The notes: generated from the sequence alone by a model not told the origin. Shown: positions 32,190 to 42,704, numbered from the stretch's first letter. The stretch: DNA of 64,000 nucleotides from Orientallactaga sibirica (GCA_036365145.1 JAEOAD010000026.1:1665001-1729000); one strand, 5' to 3'. A program made the numbers and translations.

Positions 32190-32321
32190 GCCAGGCGTGG
32201 TGGTGCACACCTTTAATCCCGGCACTTGGGAGGCAGAGGAGGAAGATCGAGTGAGTTATGAAGTCAGCGTGGACTAGAGAGAGACCCTACATCAAAAGAG
32301 CAAAAAAAAAAAAAAAAAAAG
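32190..32321 (+). mobile_element. B1 SINE, shortened
   Basis: Sense; lacks ggccaccctgagactacata. Confidence 0.88.
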
Positions 32322-32344
32322 TAAAACAACAAAAAAAAAAATCC

Positions 32345-33090
32345 AACCAAAACAAAACAAAAACAAATAAACATCCTTATAATGGACGAAACTGGGACAC
32401 ACGGAAAAACATTTTGATTCCAAGGAAACAGGATCCTGGAGCAACCCCAACCTAGGCCTCTTGACTCACCATGCCAAACACCTCCAAATATACTTTAAAG
32501 CATGAAGCATTAATGTACCAAAGCAGTAAGAAGCCATCTTCCCAGGGTTGCTTGTGGACAGCATGGCTTTAAGTTAAAGAGTGCTCTGAGAATGTGATTT
32601 TCCACATGCACGAGGGGAGGGAGAAGACGCCGGCGTGCTTATTCAAGGAGAAGCGGGCCACCTGACTCCCGCTGAAGGCTGAGCCTGCTGGAGTTCGCTC
32701 ACAAGACGTTCACTTCCAGGACGGCGCTCTCAGCCAAAGGCAACAAGCTTTCTGGCTGCTGCTGGCCCATCTGCTCTGATGAGATCTTCCAAAAGCCTGA
32801 ACTCCCATTGGTCTCAGTCCAAGGAATCTCTTGGAGGAAAGATAAGCAGCACTTAAGTCCCAGCTGTGGAAATACAGAGAGCTAGAGAAGGTGCTTGTGT
32901 CTGTTTGACTTGGTGAGACTTTCAAGTGGGCTAAGTGTGTGGTGGTGGTCCCTCAATCCCGTGGCATCTCTGCTTCTCAGGTCCTGCTTCCCCACAGCCT
33001 CTCCTTGCTTGGGCTCGAACCTTGCTTTAGTAAAAGTCCTATTCCTTCCATATCATTTCCTTATCACTTCTTTGAAAATAGATATTCAGA
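32345..33090. other. Long repeat-free intergenic block
   Basis: About 650 bases (32430-33080) with no recognised repeat, one of the longest such blocks here. No open frame with recognisable product. Confidence 0.45.
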
Positions 33091-33248
33091 GCCGGGCGTG
33101 GTGGCGCACGCCTTTAATCCCAGCACTCTGGAGGCAGAGGTAGGAGGATCGCCATGAGTTCAAAGCCACCCTGAGACTACATAGTGAATTCCAGGTCAGC
33201 CTGAGCTACAGTGAGACCCTACCTCAAAAAACAAAACAAAACAAAAAA
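33091..33248 (+). mobile_element. B1 SINE
   Basis: Sense, complete, (AAAAC)n tail. Confidence 0.93.
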
Positions 33249-33262
33249 AAGATAGATAAATA

Positions 33263-33422
33263 GGCCAAGAGTGGTGGCGCACACCTTTAATCCCAGCACT
33301 CGGGAGGCAGAGGTAGGAGGATCACCGTGAGTTCAAGGCCACCCTGAGACTACATAGTGCATTTCAGGTCAGCCTGAGCTAGAGTGAGACTGTACCTCAA
33401 AAAACAAAACAAAACAAAAAAA
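33263..33422 (+). mobile_element. B1 SINE
   Basis: Sense, directly follows and shares the tail type of the previous copy. Confidence 0.92.
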
Positions 33423-33579
33423 AGATAAATATAATAAAGATAAATATAAAAATAAGATCTAAAACTGTGAAACTACTAGAATTGGAGTGGACAAAGATTT
33501 TTAGGCTAAGGCCCTCAAACACAGAAAGAAAAGCAGAAATAGATAATGGGATGACAGAAAACTGCAAGCTTCTGGTCTA

Positions 33580-33776
33580 GGGAGATGGCTGATGGTAAAG
33601 TGATTGGAGGATCCATGTTCAGATTCGCAGCCCCTTTGCAAACGCTGGGGGACGTGAATAGAACCCCAGTGCCTGGGAGGAAAGACAGAAGGAGTTCCAG
33701 GATTTGCTGGCTAGCTGGTCTGGCTGATCTGGTGAGCTCCGGGTTCAGTGAGAGACCCTGTTTCAAACAGTAAGAT
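33580..33776 (+). mobile_element. B4-like SINE
   Basis: Sense; ggagatggctgatggtaaag, then gtctggctgatctggtgagc and gtgagagaccctgtttcaaa. Confidence 0.6.
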
Positions 33777-33779
33777 GAA

Positions 33780-33920
33780 GCCGGGCATGGTGGCACATGT
33801 CTTTAATCCCAGCAGAGACAGAGAGATAGGAGGATCATTATGAGTTGGAGGCCAGCCTGAAACTACAGAGTGAATTCCAGGCTAGCTTGAGCTAGAGTGA
33901 GACCAAAAAAAAAAAAAGAG
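33780..33920 (+). mobile_element. B1 SINE
   Basis: Sense; variant agcagagacagagagatagg. Confidence 0.88.
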
Positions 33921-33944
33921 CGAAAGAGAGAGAGCGCGCGCATT

Positions 33945-34335
33945 AGGTTGGGGGGAAATGGCATAGAGGGTAGAGCACTTGCACACAAGTATGAGGAACT
34001 GAGTTCAGTTTCCAAAATCCACATAAAATGTTGGGTACGGCTATGCATAAGTCCAGCACTGGGGCTGGGGAAATTTCTCAGTGATTATAAAGGAGCTTGT
34101 TTGCAAAGCCTGCTGGCCCAGGGTCAGTTCTCCAACCACTCACATAAAGCCAAATGAGGATTTATTTATAACAGCAAGAGACCCTGGTGCAACCCCCAAC
34201 ATGCAAATAAATAAATTAAATTAAAAACATAATTCCAGCACTGAGGGGATTATAGCAAGGAGGATCTCTGGGGTTCACTGGTCAGCCAGTCTGTTGAGCT
34301 TGCCTCAAAAAAATAAAAATTCAAATTAAAAAAAA
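33945..34335 (+). mobile_element. B4-like SINE split by a DIP
   Basis: Sense pieces 33945-34060 and 34230-34335; agtccagcactg/attccagcactg at the junctions is a decayed TSD. Confidence 0.6.
34061..34229 (+). mobile_element. DIP SINE, decayed
   Basis: Sense; ggggctggggaaatttctca start. Confidence 0.82.
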
Positions 34336-34341
34336 ATGGTG

Positions 34342-34487
34342 GCAGGACGTGGTGGCGCACACCTTTAATCCCAGCACTTGGGAGGCAGAAGTAGGAGGAT
34401 CGCTGTGACTTTGAGGCCACCCTGAGACTCCATAGTGAATTCCAGGTCAGCCTGGGCTAAAAGTGAGACCTTATCTGGAAAAAAGAA
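34342..34487 (+). mobile_element. B1 SINE
   Basis: Sense, complete, AAC-rich tail. Confidence 0.92.
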
Positions 34488-34499
34488 ATAACAACAACA

Positions 34500-34716
34500 G
34501 GGCTGGAGAGATGGCTTAGCGGGTTAAGGCACACGCCTGTGAAGCCTAAGGACACTGGTTCGATTCTCCAGGTCCCACGTAAGCCAGGTGCACATGGTGG
34601 CACATGCGTCTGGAGTTCGTTTGAAATGGCTAGAGGCCCTGGCGTGCCCATTCTCACTCTCTCTCTCCCTCTCTCTGTCTTTAATAAATAAATAAATAAT
34701 AAAATCTTAAAAAAAA
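34500..34716 (+). mobile_element. DIP SINE with TSD
   Basis: aataacaacaac at 34488-34499 and 34717-34728 is the TSD, taken from the B1 tail. Confidence 0.92.
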
Positions 34717-34817
34717 AATAACAACAACAACAAAAATGGTGAGTTCCAGGTTCAAGAGAATAAGGAGTAAGAGCATATACCACATTTTGTGCATGCACAA
34801 AACATTAAAAAATGTGT

Positions 34818-34990
34818 AAGCCAGGCATGGTGCACACCTTTAATCCCAGCACTCAGGAGGCAGAGGTAGGAGGGTTGCCATGAGTTCAAGGCCACCCTGA
34901 GACTACAGAATGAATTCCAGGTCAGTCTGGACTAGAGTGAGACCCTATCTCAAAAAACAAAACAAAGCAAAGCAAAACAACCAAAAAAGA
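34818..34990 (+). mobile_element. B1 SINE
   Basis: Sense; lacks gtggc after catggt. Confidence 0.92.
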
Positions 34991-35006
34991 AGGGGGGGGG
35001 CAATAA

Positions 35007-35173
35007 GGCTGGAGAAATGGCTTAGCAGTTAAGGCGCTTGCCTGCGAAGCCCAAAAACTCATGTTCAAATCTCCAGGTCGCACATAGCCAGATGCAGTCA
35101 CACATTCACCACAAGGGGCCACACATCTAGAGTTTGTTTGCAACAGCTGAAGGCCCTGGCACACCCATTCTCT

Positions 35174-35204
<31 letters not shown>

Positions 35205-35234
35205 AAAATAAAAAAATTTTAAAAATTTTTAAAT
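35007..35234 (+). mobile_element. DIP-long-related SINE with 9-bp TSD
   Basis: TSD gggcaataa at 34998-35006 and 35235-35243. Has caaggggccacac, a degraded DIP-long segment, with an otherwise standard 3' half: an intermediate form. Confidence 0.85.
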
Positions 35235-35281
35235 GGGCAATAAATGTAAATAGACATTTCTCAAAAGAAGATATACAATTG

Positions 35282-35411
35282 CATCAAAATTAAAAGAGCA
35301 ACTGATGGGGGGGGTATGATAGAGGGTGGAGTTTCAAAGGGGAAAGTGAGGGGAGGGAGGGAAGTACCATGGGATATTGTCTACAATTATGGAAGTTGTC
35401 AATTTAAAAAA
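35282..35411 (+). mobile_element. 130-bp L1 3' end with 14-bp TSD
   Basis: Sense; ends accatgggatattgtctaca ... ggaagttgtcaat plus A run, like the tail of the 48.8-kb L1 (aagttgtcaataaaaaaa). Perfect TSD aagatatacaattg at 35268-35281 and 35412-35425. Inserted in an older L1. Confidence 0.88.
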
Positions 35412-35655
35412 AAGATATACAATTGACCAACAGTTTGTGAAAAATTCTCAGCATCATTAATTATCAACAAAATTTAAATGAAGCAATTGATATCACATCA
35501 CTGCAGTCAGAAAGGCTCTTCTGAAACAGATGAGAGGCTAGAAATACTGGTGAGGATATGAAGAAAAGCAAACCCTTCTACACTGTTGGTAGATATGCAG
35601 ATTAGTATGGCCAGTATGGAAAAACAGTATGAAAGTTTTTCAAAGAATTAAAAAT

Positions 35656-35887
35656 AGGGGTGGAGAGATGGCTCAGTGGTTAAATGCATTTGCTTGCACA
35701 GTCTCATAGCCTGGGTTCAGTTCTCCAGTACCCACATAAAGCCAGATGCACAAAGTGCTACATGTGTCTGGAGTCAGAGGAGGCTCTGGTATGCCCACTC
35801 CTTTCTCTCTATCTACCTCTCCCTATCTGTCTCTCTTTGCCTCTTTTTTCTGTCACTTTCTCTCTCTCAAATAAACAAAAATTTTTT
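35656..35887 (+). mobile_element. DIP SINE
   Basis: Sense; just outside the inverted-repeat arm. Confidence 0.9.
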
Positions 35888-36108
35888 AGGGCTGGAGAGA
35901 TTGCTTAGCAGTCAAGGCACTTGTCTGCAAAGACTAAGGACCCAGGTTTGATTCCCCAGGACCCACGTAAGTCAGATACACAAGGTGGCACATGCATCTG
36001 GAGTTAATTTACAGGGGCTAAAGGCTCTCGCAAGCCTATTTTCTCTCTGTCTCTTTCTCTCTCTGCCCCTTTCTCTCAAATAAGTAAATAAATAAAAATA
36101 TTTTTAAA
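35888..36108 (+). mobile_element. DIP SINE in arm 1
   Basis: Counterpart 44906-45122. Confidence 0.9.
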
Positions 36109-36207
36109 AATTAATAATTTCAAAAAATCGTATGAGCAGAACATTTGGAATGCCGTGAAAAGAACAAATGTAGTAAGCATGGATATTAAAAGAGGCGAAC
36201 TGTCAGT

Positions 36208-36333
36208 TGTGGGGGCGCACGCGTTTAATCCCACCATTTGGGAGGCAGAGATAGGAGGATTGCAGTGAGTTCGAGGCCACCCTGAGACTACATAGTGAAT
36301 TCCAGGTCAGTCTGGACTAGAGCAAGACCCTAC

Positions 36334-36368
<35 letters not shown>

Positions 36369-36437
36369 AAGAAAGAAAGAAAGAAAGAAAAAAGAAAAGA
36401 AAAGAAAAGAAAAGAAAAGAAAAGAAAAGAAAAGAAA
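36208..36437 (+). mobile_element. B1 SINE with (AAAG)n/(AAAAG)n tail
   Basis: Tail of A29, then GAAA units, then eight or more AAAAG units; counterpart 44584-44826. Confidence 0.9.
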
Positions 36438-36502
36438 AAAGGAGAAGAACCATTTCAGGCTAAACAAATATAAAATCTTCTCAATAAAATTATAGATGAA
36501 TA

Positions 36503-36655
36503 GGGCGTGGTGGCACATGCCTTTAATCCCAGCACTTGGGAGACAGAAGTAGGAGGATTTCTGTGAGTTCAAGGCCACCTTGAGACTACATAGTGAATTC
36601 CAGATCAGCCTGGGCTAAAAAATGAGACCCTACCTTGAAAAACCAAAAGAAAAAA
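36503..36655 (+). mobile_element. B1 SINE in arm 1
   Basis: Counterpart 44372-44530. Confidence 0.9.
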
Positions 36656-36667
36656 AATTATAGATGA

Positions 36668-36822
36668 AGCCAGGCATGGTAGTACACACCTTTAATCCCA
36701 ACACTCGGGAGGCAGAGGTAAAAAGATTGCCATGAATTTCAGGCCAGCCTGGAGCTACAGAGTGAGTTCCTGGTCAGCCTGGGCTGGAGTGAGACCCTGC
36801 CTCAAACAAAAACAAAAACACA
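36668..36822 (+). mobile_element. B1 SINE in arm 1
   Basis: attatagatgaa flanks the preceding B1 on both sides; counterpart 44223-44362. Confidence 0.9.
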
Positions 36823-36911
36823 ATATTATGGAAGAAAATTTTCCAAGTTTAGGTCCTAATAAGGTCCAAGGGGCAGACAAAATACCAGATAGGACTGGAA
36901 AAGAAATTCCT

Positions 36912-37115
36912 GGGCTGGAGAGATGGCTTAGCAGTTAAGGCATTTACCTGCAAACCAAAGAACCCCAGTTTGATTCCCTAGGACCCACGTAAGACAGATG
37001 CACAAGGTATGCATGCATCTGGAGTTCATTTGCAGAGGCTGGAGACCCCGGTGTGTCCATTCTCTGTCTCTCTTTCCCTCTCTCTCACATACATAAATAA
37101 AAATAAAATATTTTA
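36912..37115 (+). mobile_element. DIP SINE in arm 1
   Basis: aagaaattcc flanks both ends (TSD); counterpart 43920-44131, which retains cctctttctctctc missing here. Confidence 0.9.
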
Positions 37116-37155
37116 AAAAAGAAATTCCCCATGTCATATTATAGTCAAAAAACAC

Positions 37156-37320
37156 CTGGGGCTGGGCTGGAGAGATGGCTTAGTGGTTAAGCGCTTACCT
37201 GTGAAGCCTAAGGACCCCGGTTCGAGGCTCAATTCTCCAGGACCCATGTAAGCCAGATGCACAAAGTGGTGCGTGCATCTGGAGTTCGTTTGCAGTGGCT
37301 AGAGGCCCTGGCATGCCGTT

Positions 37321-37360
<40 letters not shown>

Positions 37361-37432
37361 CTGACTGTTTCTGTATCTCTCTCAAATAAATAAATAATAT
37401 TTAAAAATAAAAATAAAAATAAATAAAAAACA
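37156..37432 (+). mobile_element. DIP SINE found only in arm 1
   Basis: Flanked by aaaaacacctgggg/aaaaacacttgggg. Arm 2 has a single uninterrupted copy of that site, so this insertion postdates the duplication. Confidence 0.9.
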
Positions 37433-37437
37433 CTTGG

Positions 37438-37625
37438 GGCTGGACATGGCTCAGCAGTTAAGGTGCTTGCCTACAAAGCCTAACAACTCTGGTTTGATTC
37501 TCCCAGTACCTCATGTAAAGCCACATGCACAAAGTGGCACATGCATCTGAAGTTTGTTTGCAGCAGCTGGCTTGCCCATTCTATTATCTCTACTTGCAAA
37601 TAAATAAATAAATAAAATATTTTTA
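37438..37625 (+). mobile_element. DIP SINE in arm 1
   Basis: Carries gcagcagctggcttgcccat and ctattatctctacttgc, both shared with 43730-43880. Confidence 0.9.
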
Positions 37626-37639
37626 AAGAACATACTAAA

Positions 37640-37855
37640 GGGCTGGAGAAATGATGGCTTAGTGGTTAAGGCACTTGCCTGCAAAGCCAAAGGACCCAGG
37701 TTCAATTTCCCAGGACCCACATAAACCAGATGCACAAAGTGGCGCATGCATCTGGAGTTCGTTTGCAGTGGCTGAAGGTCCTGGTGCGCCCATTCTCATT
37801 TTCTCTCTCTCTCTTTCCCTCAAGTAAATAAATAAAAATGAAATTATATTTAAAA
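37640..37855 (+). mobile_element. DIP SINE in arm 1
   Basis: Counterpart 43501-43713; last recognisable part of the arm. Confidence 0.88.
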
Positions 37856-37967
37856 AAAAACACTAAATACACAGAACAAAGAAAAAGTAGTTAAGCAGCA
37901 AGAGGAGAACATCAAGTTCCAGATGCGAGCTGGTCCATTGCAACAATAGCTCAGTTTTCAAGGGAAA

Positions 37968-38006
<39 letters not shown>

Positions 38007-38342
38007 GAAGGACTTAGAATGTTGTATTTAAAGTACTGAAAGACGACAGCTGTCAACTCAAATGGCACAAAAGCAGACATGGAGATCACTGGAATAGAAT
38101 AGAAGAACCATATATAAATGCATGTAACTACAGCTGCCTGATTTTAGACAAAGATGCCAAAAAACACACATTGGAGAAAAGATAGCATTTTCAATAAATG
38201 ATCAAATTGGGTATTTGCATGTAAATGAATGAAAGGAGACCTTTGTCTCTCACCCTGCATGAAATCAACTCTAAGTAGATCAAGGAATTTAATATGAAAC
38301 CTGAAACTCTGAAGTAGCTAGAGGAAAAAAAAAGTAGGACAG

Positions 38343-38577
38343 GGCTGGAGAGATGGGTCAATGGCTAAGGCACTTGCCTGCAAAATCCTAATGGCCTGGG
38401 TTCAATTCCCCAGCACCCACATAAAGCCAGAGGCACAAAGCGCACATGCATCTGGAGTTCATTTGCAGCAGCTAAGACCGTGGTACACGCATTCACACAC
38501 ACAGACACATACACACACACACTCTCTCTCTGTCTTTCTGTCTCTCTCATTTTCTGCTTGCAAGTAAAAATATTTTT
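38343..38577 (+). mobile_element. DIP SINE with CA-rich tail
   Basis: Sense; CA units at 38495-38520 before the CT stretch. Confidence 0.9.
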
Positions 38578-38591
38578 AAAAGTAAGGAGAA

Positions 38592-38748
38592 GGCCGGGCG
38601 TGGTGGCGCACGCCTTTAATCCCAGCACTCGGGAGGCAGAGGTAGGAGGATTGCTGAGAGTTCGAGGCCACCCTGAGACTACATAGTGAATTCCAGGTCA
38701 GCCTGGGCCAGCGTGAGACCCTATCTCGAAAAACCAAAAAAGAAAAAA
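38592..38748 (+). mobile_element. B1 SINE with 14-bp TSD
   Basis: TSD aaaagtaaggagaa at 38578-38591 and 38749-38762. Confidence 0.95.
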
Positions 38749-39010
38749 AAAAGTAAGGAGAACATTTCAAGATGCAGGCCTAGGGAAGGATTTTCTGAAA
38801 AGGACCTGTTTGTCCAGGAAATACAGCAACCAATCAATAAAGTGGAACCTCGTGAAACCAAAGCATTACTGTGCAGCTCAGGAAACTGCCTACTAAGTCA
38901 ATAAGAGACCTTCAAATGTAAGAATACCTTTACTAGCTATATATTTGACAAAAGATTAACACCTACAATATACAAAGAACTCAAAAACTAGGCAATAAAA
39001 AAGTCAAACA

Positions 39011-39198
39011 GGGCTGGACAAATGGCTTAGCGGTTAAGGCACTTGCCTGCAAAGCCAAAAGAGCCAGGCTGGACTCCCCAAAACCCACGTAAACCAGATC
39101 CACAAGGTGGTGCATGCACACAAAGGGGTGCTCGTCTGGAGTTTGTTTGCAGTGACTAAGACTCTGGCTCGCCTATTCTCTCTCTCTCTCTCTCATTG
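39011..39198 (+). mobile_element. DIP SINE
   Basis: Sense, with an unusual internal cacaaaggggtgctcg. Confidence 0.87.
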
Positions 39199-39368
39199 CA
39201 GATAGAGAGAAAGAGAGAATGAGCACACTAGGGCCTCCAGCAACTGCAAACAAACTCCAGAAGTGTGCGCCCCCTTGTGCATCTGGCTAACATGGGTCCT
39301 GGGGAATTGAACCTGGGTCCTTTGGCTTTGCAGGCAAATGCCTTAACCACTAAGCTATCCCTCTGGCC
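39199..39368 (-). mobile_element. DIP SINE
   Basis: Antisense, tail-to-tail with the preceding copy. Confidence 0.88.
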
Positions 39369-39386
39369 CAAGATTACATCTTTTTT

Positions 39387-39581
39387 TTTTTTATTTATTT
39401 ATTTATTTGTTTGTTTGTTTATTTATTTATTTATTTTGGTTTTCTGAGGTATGGTCTCACTCTAGCCCAGGCTGACCTGGAATTCACTCTGTATTCTCAG
39501 GGTGGCCTCGAACTCATGGCAATCCTCCTATCTCTGCCTCCCAAGTGCTGGGATTAAAGGCGTGCGCCACCATGCCCGGCC
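39387..39581 (-). mobile_element. B1 SINE with (TTTA)n tail
   Basis: TSD ttacatctttttt at 39374-39386 and 39582-39593 (one base short). Confidence 0.93.
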
Positions 39582-39593
39582 TTACATCTTTTT

Positions 39594-39798
39594 AAAATAT
39601 ATATTATGTATTTATTTGAGACAGAGAAAGAGGTAGAGAGGGAGAGAATGGGTGCACCAGGGCCTCCAGCCACTGCAAACAAACTCCAGATGCATGCGCC
39701 CCCTTGTGCATCTGGCTTACATGGGGCCTGGAGAGTCAAACCGGGATCCTTTGGCTTTGCAGGCATGTGCCTTAACCACTAAGCCATCCCTCCAGCCC
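39594..39798 (-). mobile_element. DIP SINE
   Basis: Antisense, complete. Confidence 0.9.
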
Positions 39799-40000
39799 AA
39801 GATAACACCTTTTTGATTGTTCCTATAATCAGTATGAAATGGCCTTCTGTATCTTTCCTGACCATTCTGACTGGAAGTCTGCTTTGTCAGTTACTAGAGG
39901 GTGGTGCCTGCTTTCTGCCAACTCTACTCGCCTGGGATACCTTTGCTCTCTTCTTGACATTAGGTGATAGCCTTGGCTTACATGGCTACTTCGAGATTAA
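39799..40000 (-). mobile_element. Probable L1 fragment
   Basis: Antisense gattgttcctataatcagta, aatggccttctgtatctttc and ggtggtgcctgctttctgcc resemble the reverse strand of L1. Confidence 0.5.
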
Positions 40001-40014
40001 AATAAAAAAAAACA

Positions 40015-40215
40015 GGGCTGGAGAGATGGCTTAATGGTTAAGGCGTTTGCCTGCAAAGCCAAAGGACCCAGGTTCGATTCCCCAGGACCCACATAAGCCA
40101 GATGCACAAGGGGGCACATGCATCTGGAGTTCATTCGCAGTGGCTGGAGGCCCTAGTGTGCCCATCCTCTCTCTGTCTCCTTTCTCTCTTCTCTCCCAGC
40201 AAATAATAGGCAAAG
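40015..40215 (+). mobile_element. DIP SINE
   Basis: Sense, complete. Confidence 0.92.
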
Positions 40216-40395
40216 TTTTTTTTAATAAAAAATTGCCGGCATGTTCAAGGCCACCCTTAATCCCAGCATTTGGGAGGCCAGACCAGGAGGAAACCATGAG
40301 TTCAAAAACCCTGCAATAATAATTAATTCCAGGTCAGGCTGGAAATAAATAAAAACCCTAAAAAAAAACCAAAAAAAAAAAAATAATAATAATAA
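40216..40395 (+). mobile_element. Scrambled B1 SINE
   Basis: B1 landmarks in a jumbled, gapped state: ttgccggcatgttcaaggcc, aatcccagcatttgggaggc, gaggaaaccatgagttcaaa, aattccaggtcaggctgg. Confidence 0.75.
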
Positions 40396-40429
40396 ATAAT
40401 AAATAAATAAATAATACTGGACTTGTCCA

Positions 40430-40443
40430 GTAACCATGGCAAC
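40430..40443. promoter_or_regulatory. RFX X-box motif
   Basis: GTAACCATGGCAAC fits the X-box consensus GTNRCC-N2-RGYAAC fully; near-palindromic. No gene start is visible next to it. Confidence 0.4.
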
Positions 40444-40538
40444 TAATGCACAGACCAATACAGCAATAGCCAGGTCTATGGTAATGTCAATGGAGCTATT
40501 GACACTCTCTCTCCAGTGTGTGTAGTATGCCTAGCATG

Positions 40539-40539
<1 letters not shown>

Positions 40540-40570
<31 letters not shown>
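40540..40570. repeat. (GT)n microsatellite
   Basis: About 15 GT units. Confidence 0.95.
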
Positions 40571-40572
<2 letters not shown>

Positions 40573-40870
40573 GATGCACACAGCCTGTGCTCACACTTGC
40601 AGAAGCCGGAGGAGGACATGGGGTCTCCTCTGTCTCTCTTCCACCTTCTTTCCCTGAGACAGAGTCTCTCACTGGATCTGGAGCTCCTCATTTTTCACTT
40701 AGAGCAGCTGGCTGGGAGACCCAGCAATCCTCCTGCCTCCACACCCCCTCAGCACTGGGGTTACAGGCATGCGTGACCATGCCTGCCCACCTTTTCATGT
40801 GGGTGATGAGGACTCGGTCCTCATGTTTGCATGGCAAGCACAGCTGCCTGCTGAACCATCTCCTCAGCCT
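40571..40870 (-). mobile_element. B4-like composite SINE
   Basis: Antisense; gagacagagtctctcactgg, ggggttacaggcatgcgtga, then gctgaaccatctcctcagcc. Confidence 0.65.
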
Positions 40871-40886
40871 CTTTAAATTATAGTTT

Positions 40887-41070
40887 GGGCCAGAGAGATG
40901 GCTTAGTGGTTAAAGCACTTGCCTCTGAAGCCTGAGGACTCAGGTTCGATTCCCCAGGACCCACGTAAGCCAGGTGTACAAGGGGGTGCATGCATCTGGA
41001 ATTTGTTTGCAGTCCCTAGAGGCTCTGACACACAATTCTCTCTCTGATTGCAAATGGATAAATAAATATA
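40887..41070 (+). mobile_element. DIP SINE
   Basis: Sense, complete. Confidence 0.9.
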
Positions 41071-41249
41071 AAAAAATGTTTATTTATGAGACACAGGGTG
41101 GGCACGCCAGGGCCCCTTGGCACTGCACACAAACTCCAGATGCATGGGTTATTTTGTAAGTCTGGTTTCACGTGGGTACTGAGGAATTGAACCTGGACTG
41201 GCAGGCTTCGCAAGAAAGTGCATTGAACTGCTGAGCAATCTCCCCAGAC
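41071..41249 (-). mobile_element. DIP SINE
   Basis: Antisense, tail-to-tail with the previous copy; GA tract nearly absent. Confidence 0.87.
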
Positions 41250-41261
41250 TTGAGATACTTT

Positions 41262-41429
41262 TCTTTTTTTTTGTTTGTTTTGTTTTGTTTTGCGAGGTAG
41301 GGTCTCACTCTGATCCAGGCTGACCTGGAATTCACTATGTAGTCTCAGGGTGGCCTCGAACTCTCAGCGACCCTCCTACCTCTGCCTCCTGAGTGCTGGG
41401 ATTAAAGGTGTGTGCCACCACACCCAGCT
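41262..41429 (-). mobile_element. B1 SINE
   Basis: Antisense; tgagatac at both ends. Confidence 0.92.
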
Positions 41430-41491
41430 GAGATACAGTATTTTAAAAAGACTCCAGATTCCTCAAGGTGATGCAAAAACCTGAGAAAGCA

Positions 41492-41600
41492 TTGAACTCT
41501 AGTGTGAAGACAGCTGCTTGGAATCCTGGCTCTGACACTAGGCATTTCCCATCATCTCACTAAGTGTTTTCTCTTAGCTGCAAAGTCTGGGGGTGACCTG
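41492..41600 (+). mobile_element. MIR fragment
   Basis: Sense gaatcctggctctgacacta and gctgcaaagtctgggggtga follow the MIR core. Confidence 0.6.
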
Positions 41601-41752
41601 TGACACCCAAAGTGCCTTTAAGCCTGTGATCTCTAGCTCTGTATTTGCACACAGTGGCCAGGAACCCCGACTCTGAAGCTCCAATGCTTTGATTCACTCA
41701 CTGCACCTTGTACCCAAGCTGCATGACAATGGGCATTGTTGTAGTCACCTTG

Positions 41753-41915
41753 TGTTTTTGTTTGTTTTGGTTTTTTCGAGGTATGGTTTCGCTGTAGCCC
41801 AGGCTGACCTGGAATTCACTCTGTTGTCTCGGGGTGTCCTCGAACTCATGGCATTCCTCCTATCTCTGCCTCCCCAGTGCTGGGGTTAAAGGCATGTGCC
41901 ACAATGCCTGGCTTC
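41753..41915 (-). mobile_element. B1 SINE
   Basis: Antisense, complete. Confidence 0.92.
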
Positions 41916-42325
41916 TGCTTGCAACTGAATAAATAAGATATTTTAAAAACCTATTATAATGGCAGCTTGTTGATATGGTTATTCTAATAGCCATTTGCCA
42001 CCACGGAGAGCACAAAATTCTGCACCTATGTATAGCTGCGAGGGCTAGGAGGAGAATGAAATCAGCCAAGTGGAGTTGGCCAGGTTCCTTTTGGGAAGGA
42101 ATGAAAGGAATCTTCAGCGATGGAGTGGTCAGGACCTCTGGGTTATGATTCAGCCAGAGTCAACTGACAAATTTTCCCACCATTCAGTGGAAAGTCACCG
42201 AAAACTCCTTGAAAACAGTGTACCCCCGCCCCCAGGCTTCTCTGCTAGGACGTACCACTGACTCTTGAGGTTGGACAAACTGGTACCCTGGTAGGGATTA
42301 GAGTCTAGGCAGGCTCATTAGCTTT
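41916..42325. other. Unassigned intergenic DNA
   Basis: No repeat or exon recognised. Confidence 0.4.
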
Positions 42326-42527
42326 TTTTCTTTTAATATTTTATTTGAAAGAGAAAGACAGAGAGGGAGAGAGAGAATCAGCACACCATGGCCTCCAGCC
42401 ACTGCAAACGAACTGTAGACGCATGCACAACCTTGTGCATCTAGCGCACATGGCTCCTGGGGAATTGAACCTGGGTCCTTTGGCTTTGCAAGCAAGCACC
42501 TTAACCGCCAAGCTATCTCTCCAGCCC
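42326..42527 (-). mobile_element. DIP SINE
   Basis: Antisense; no TTTA tail expansion. Confidence 0.9.
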
Positions 42528-42704
42528 TGTTTGTTTGTTTGTTTGTTTGTTTGTTTGTTTGTTTTTTTTGAGATGGGGTCTCACTCTAGCCCAGGCTGAC
42601 CTGGAATTCAGTATATAGTCTCAGGGTGGGCTTGAACTCATGATGATCCTCCTACCTCTGCCTCCCGAGGGCTGGGATTAAAGGTGTGTGCCACCACACC
42701 CAGC
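42528..42704 (-). mobile_element. B1 SINE with (GTTT)n tail
   Basis: Antisense; eight GTTT units. Confidence 0.92.

Larger units (their letters stand above)
33455..35655 (+). mobile_element. Old L1, sense, in pieces
   Basis: 33455-33575 (gtgaaactactagaattgga, gacaaagatttttaggctaa) and 35235-35655 (agacatttctcaaaagaaga, ctacactgttggtaga) match the ORF2 3' part of L1 in order, with SINEs between. No open frame. Confidence 0.75.
35888..37855 (+). repeat. Inverted duplication, arm 1
   Basis: Pairs with the reverse complement of 43501-45122. Shared landmarks in order: a DIP with ttacaggggct, the unique atcgtatgagcagaacattt, a B1 with purine tail, agaaccatttcaggc, two B1s, the unique aggtcctaataaggtccaag, a DIP, ccccatgtcatattatagtc, and two DIPs. 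Roughly 90-95% identical by eye. Arm 1 has one extra DIP (37156-37432). Confidence 0.93.
37856..39010 (+). mobile_element. Old L1, sense, in pieces
   Basis: 37856-38342 and 38749-39010: tttagacaaagatgccaaaa, ttttcaataaatgatcaaat, ctctaagtagatcaaggaat and agaactcaaaaactaggcaa match L1 ORF2 in order. It carries a run of 34 A at 37970-38003. Confidence 0.75.
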
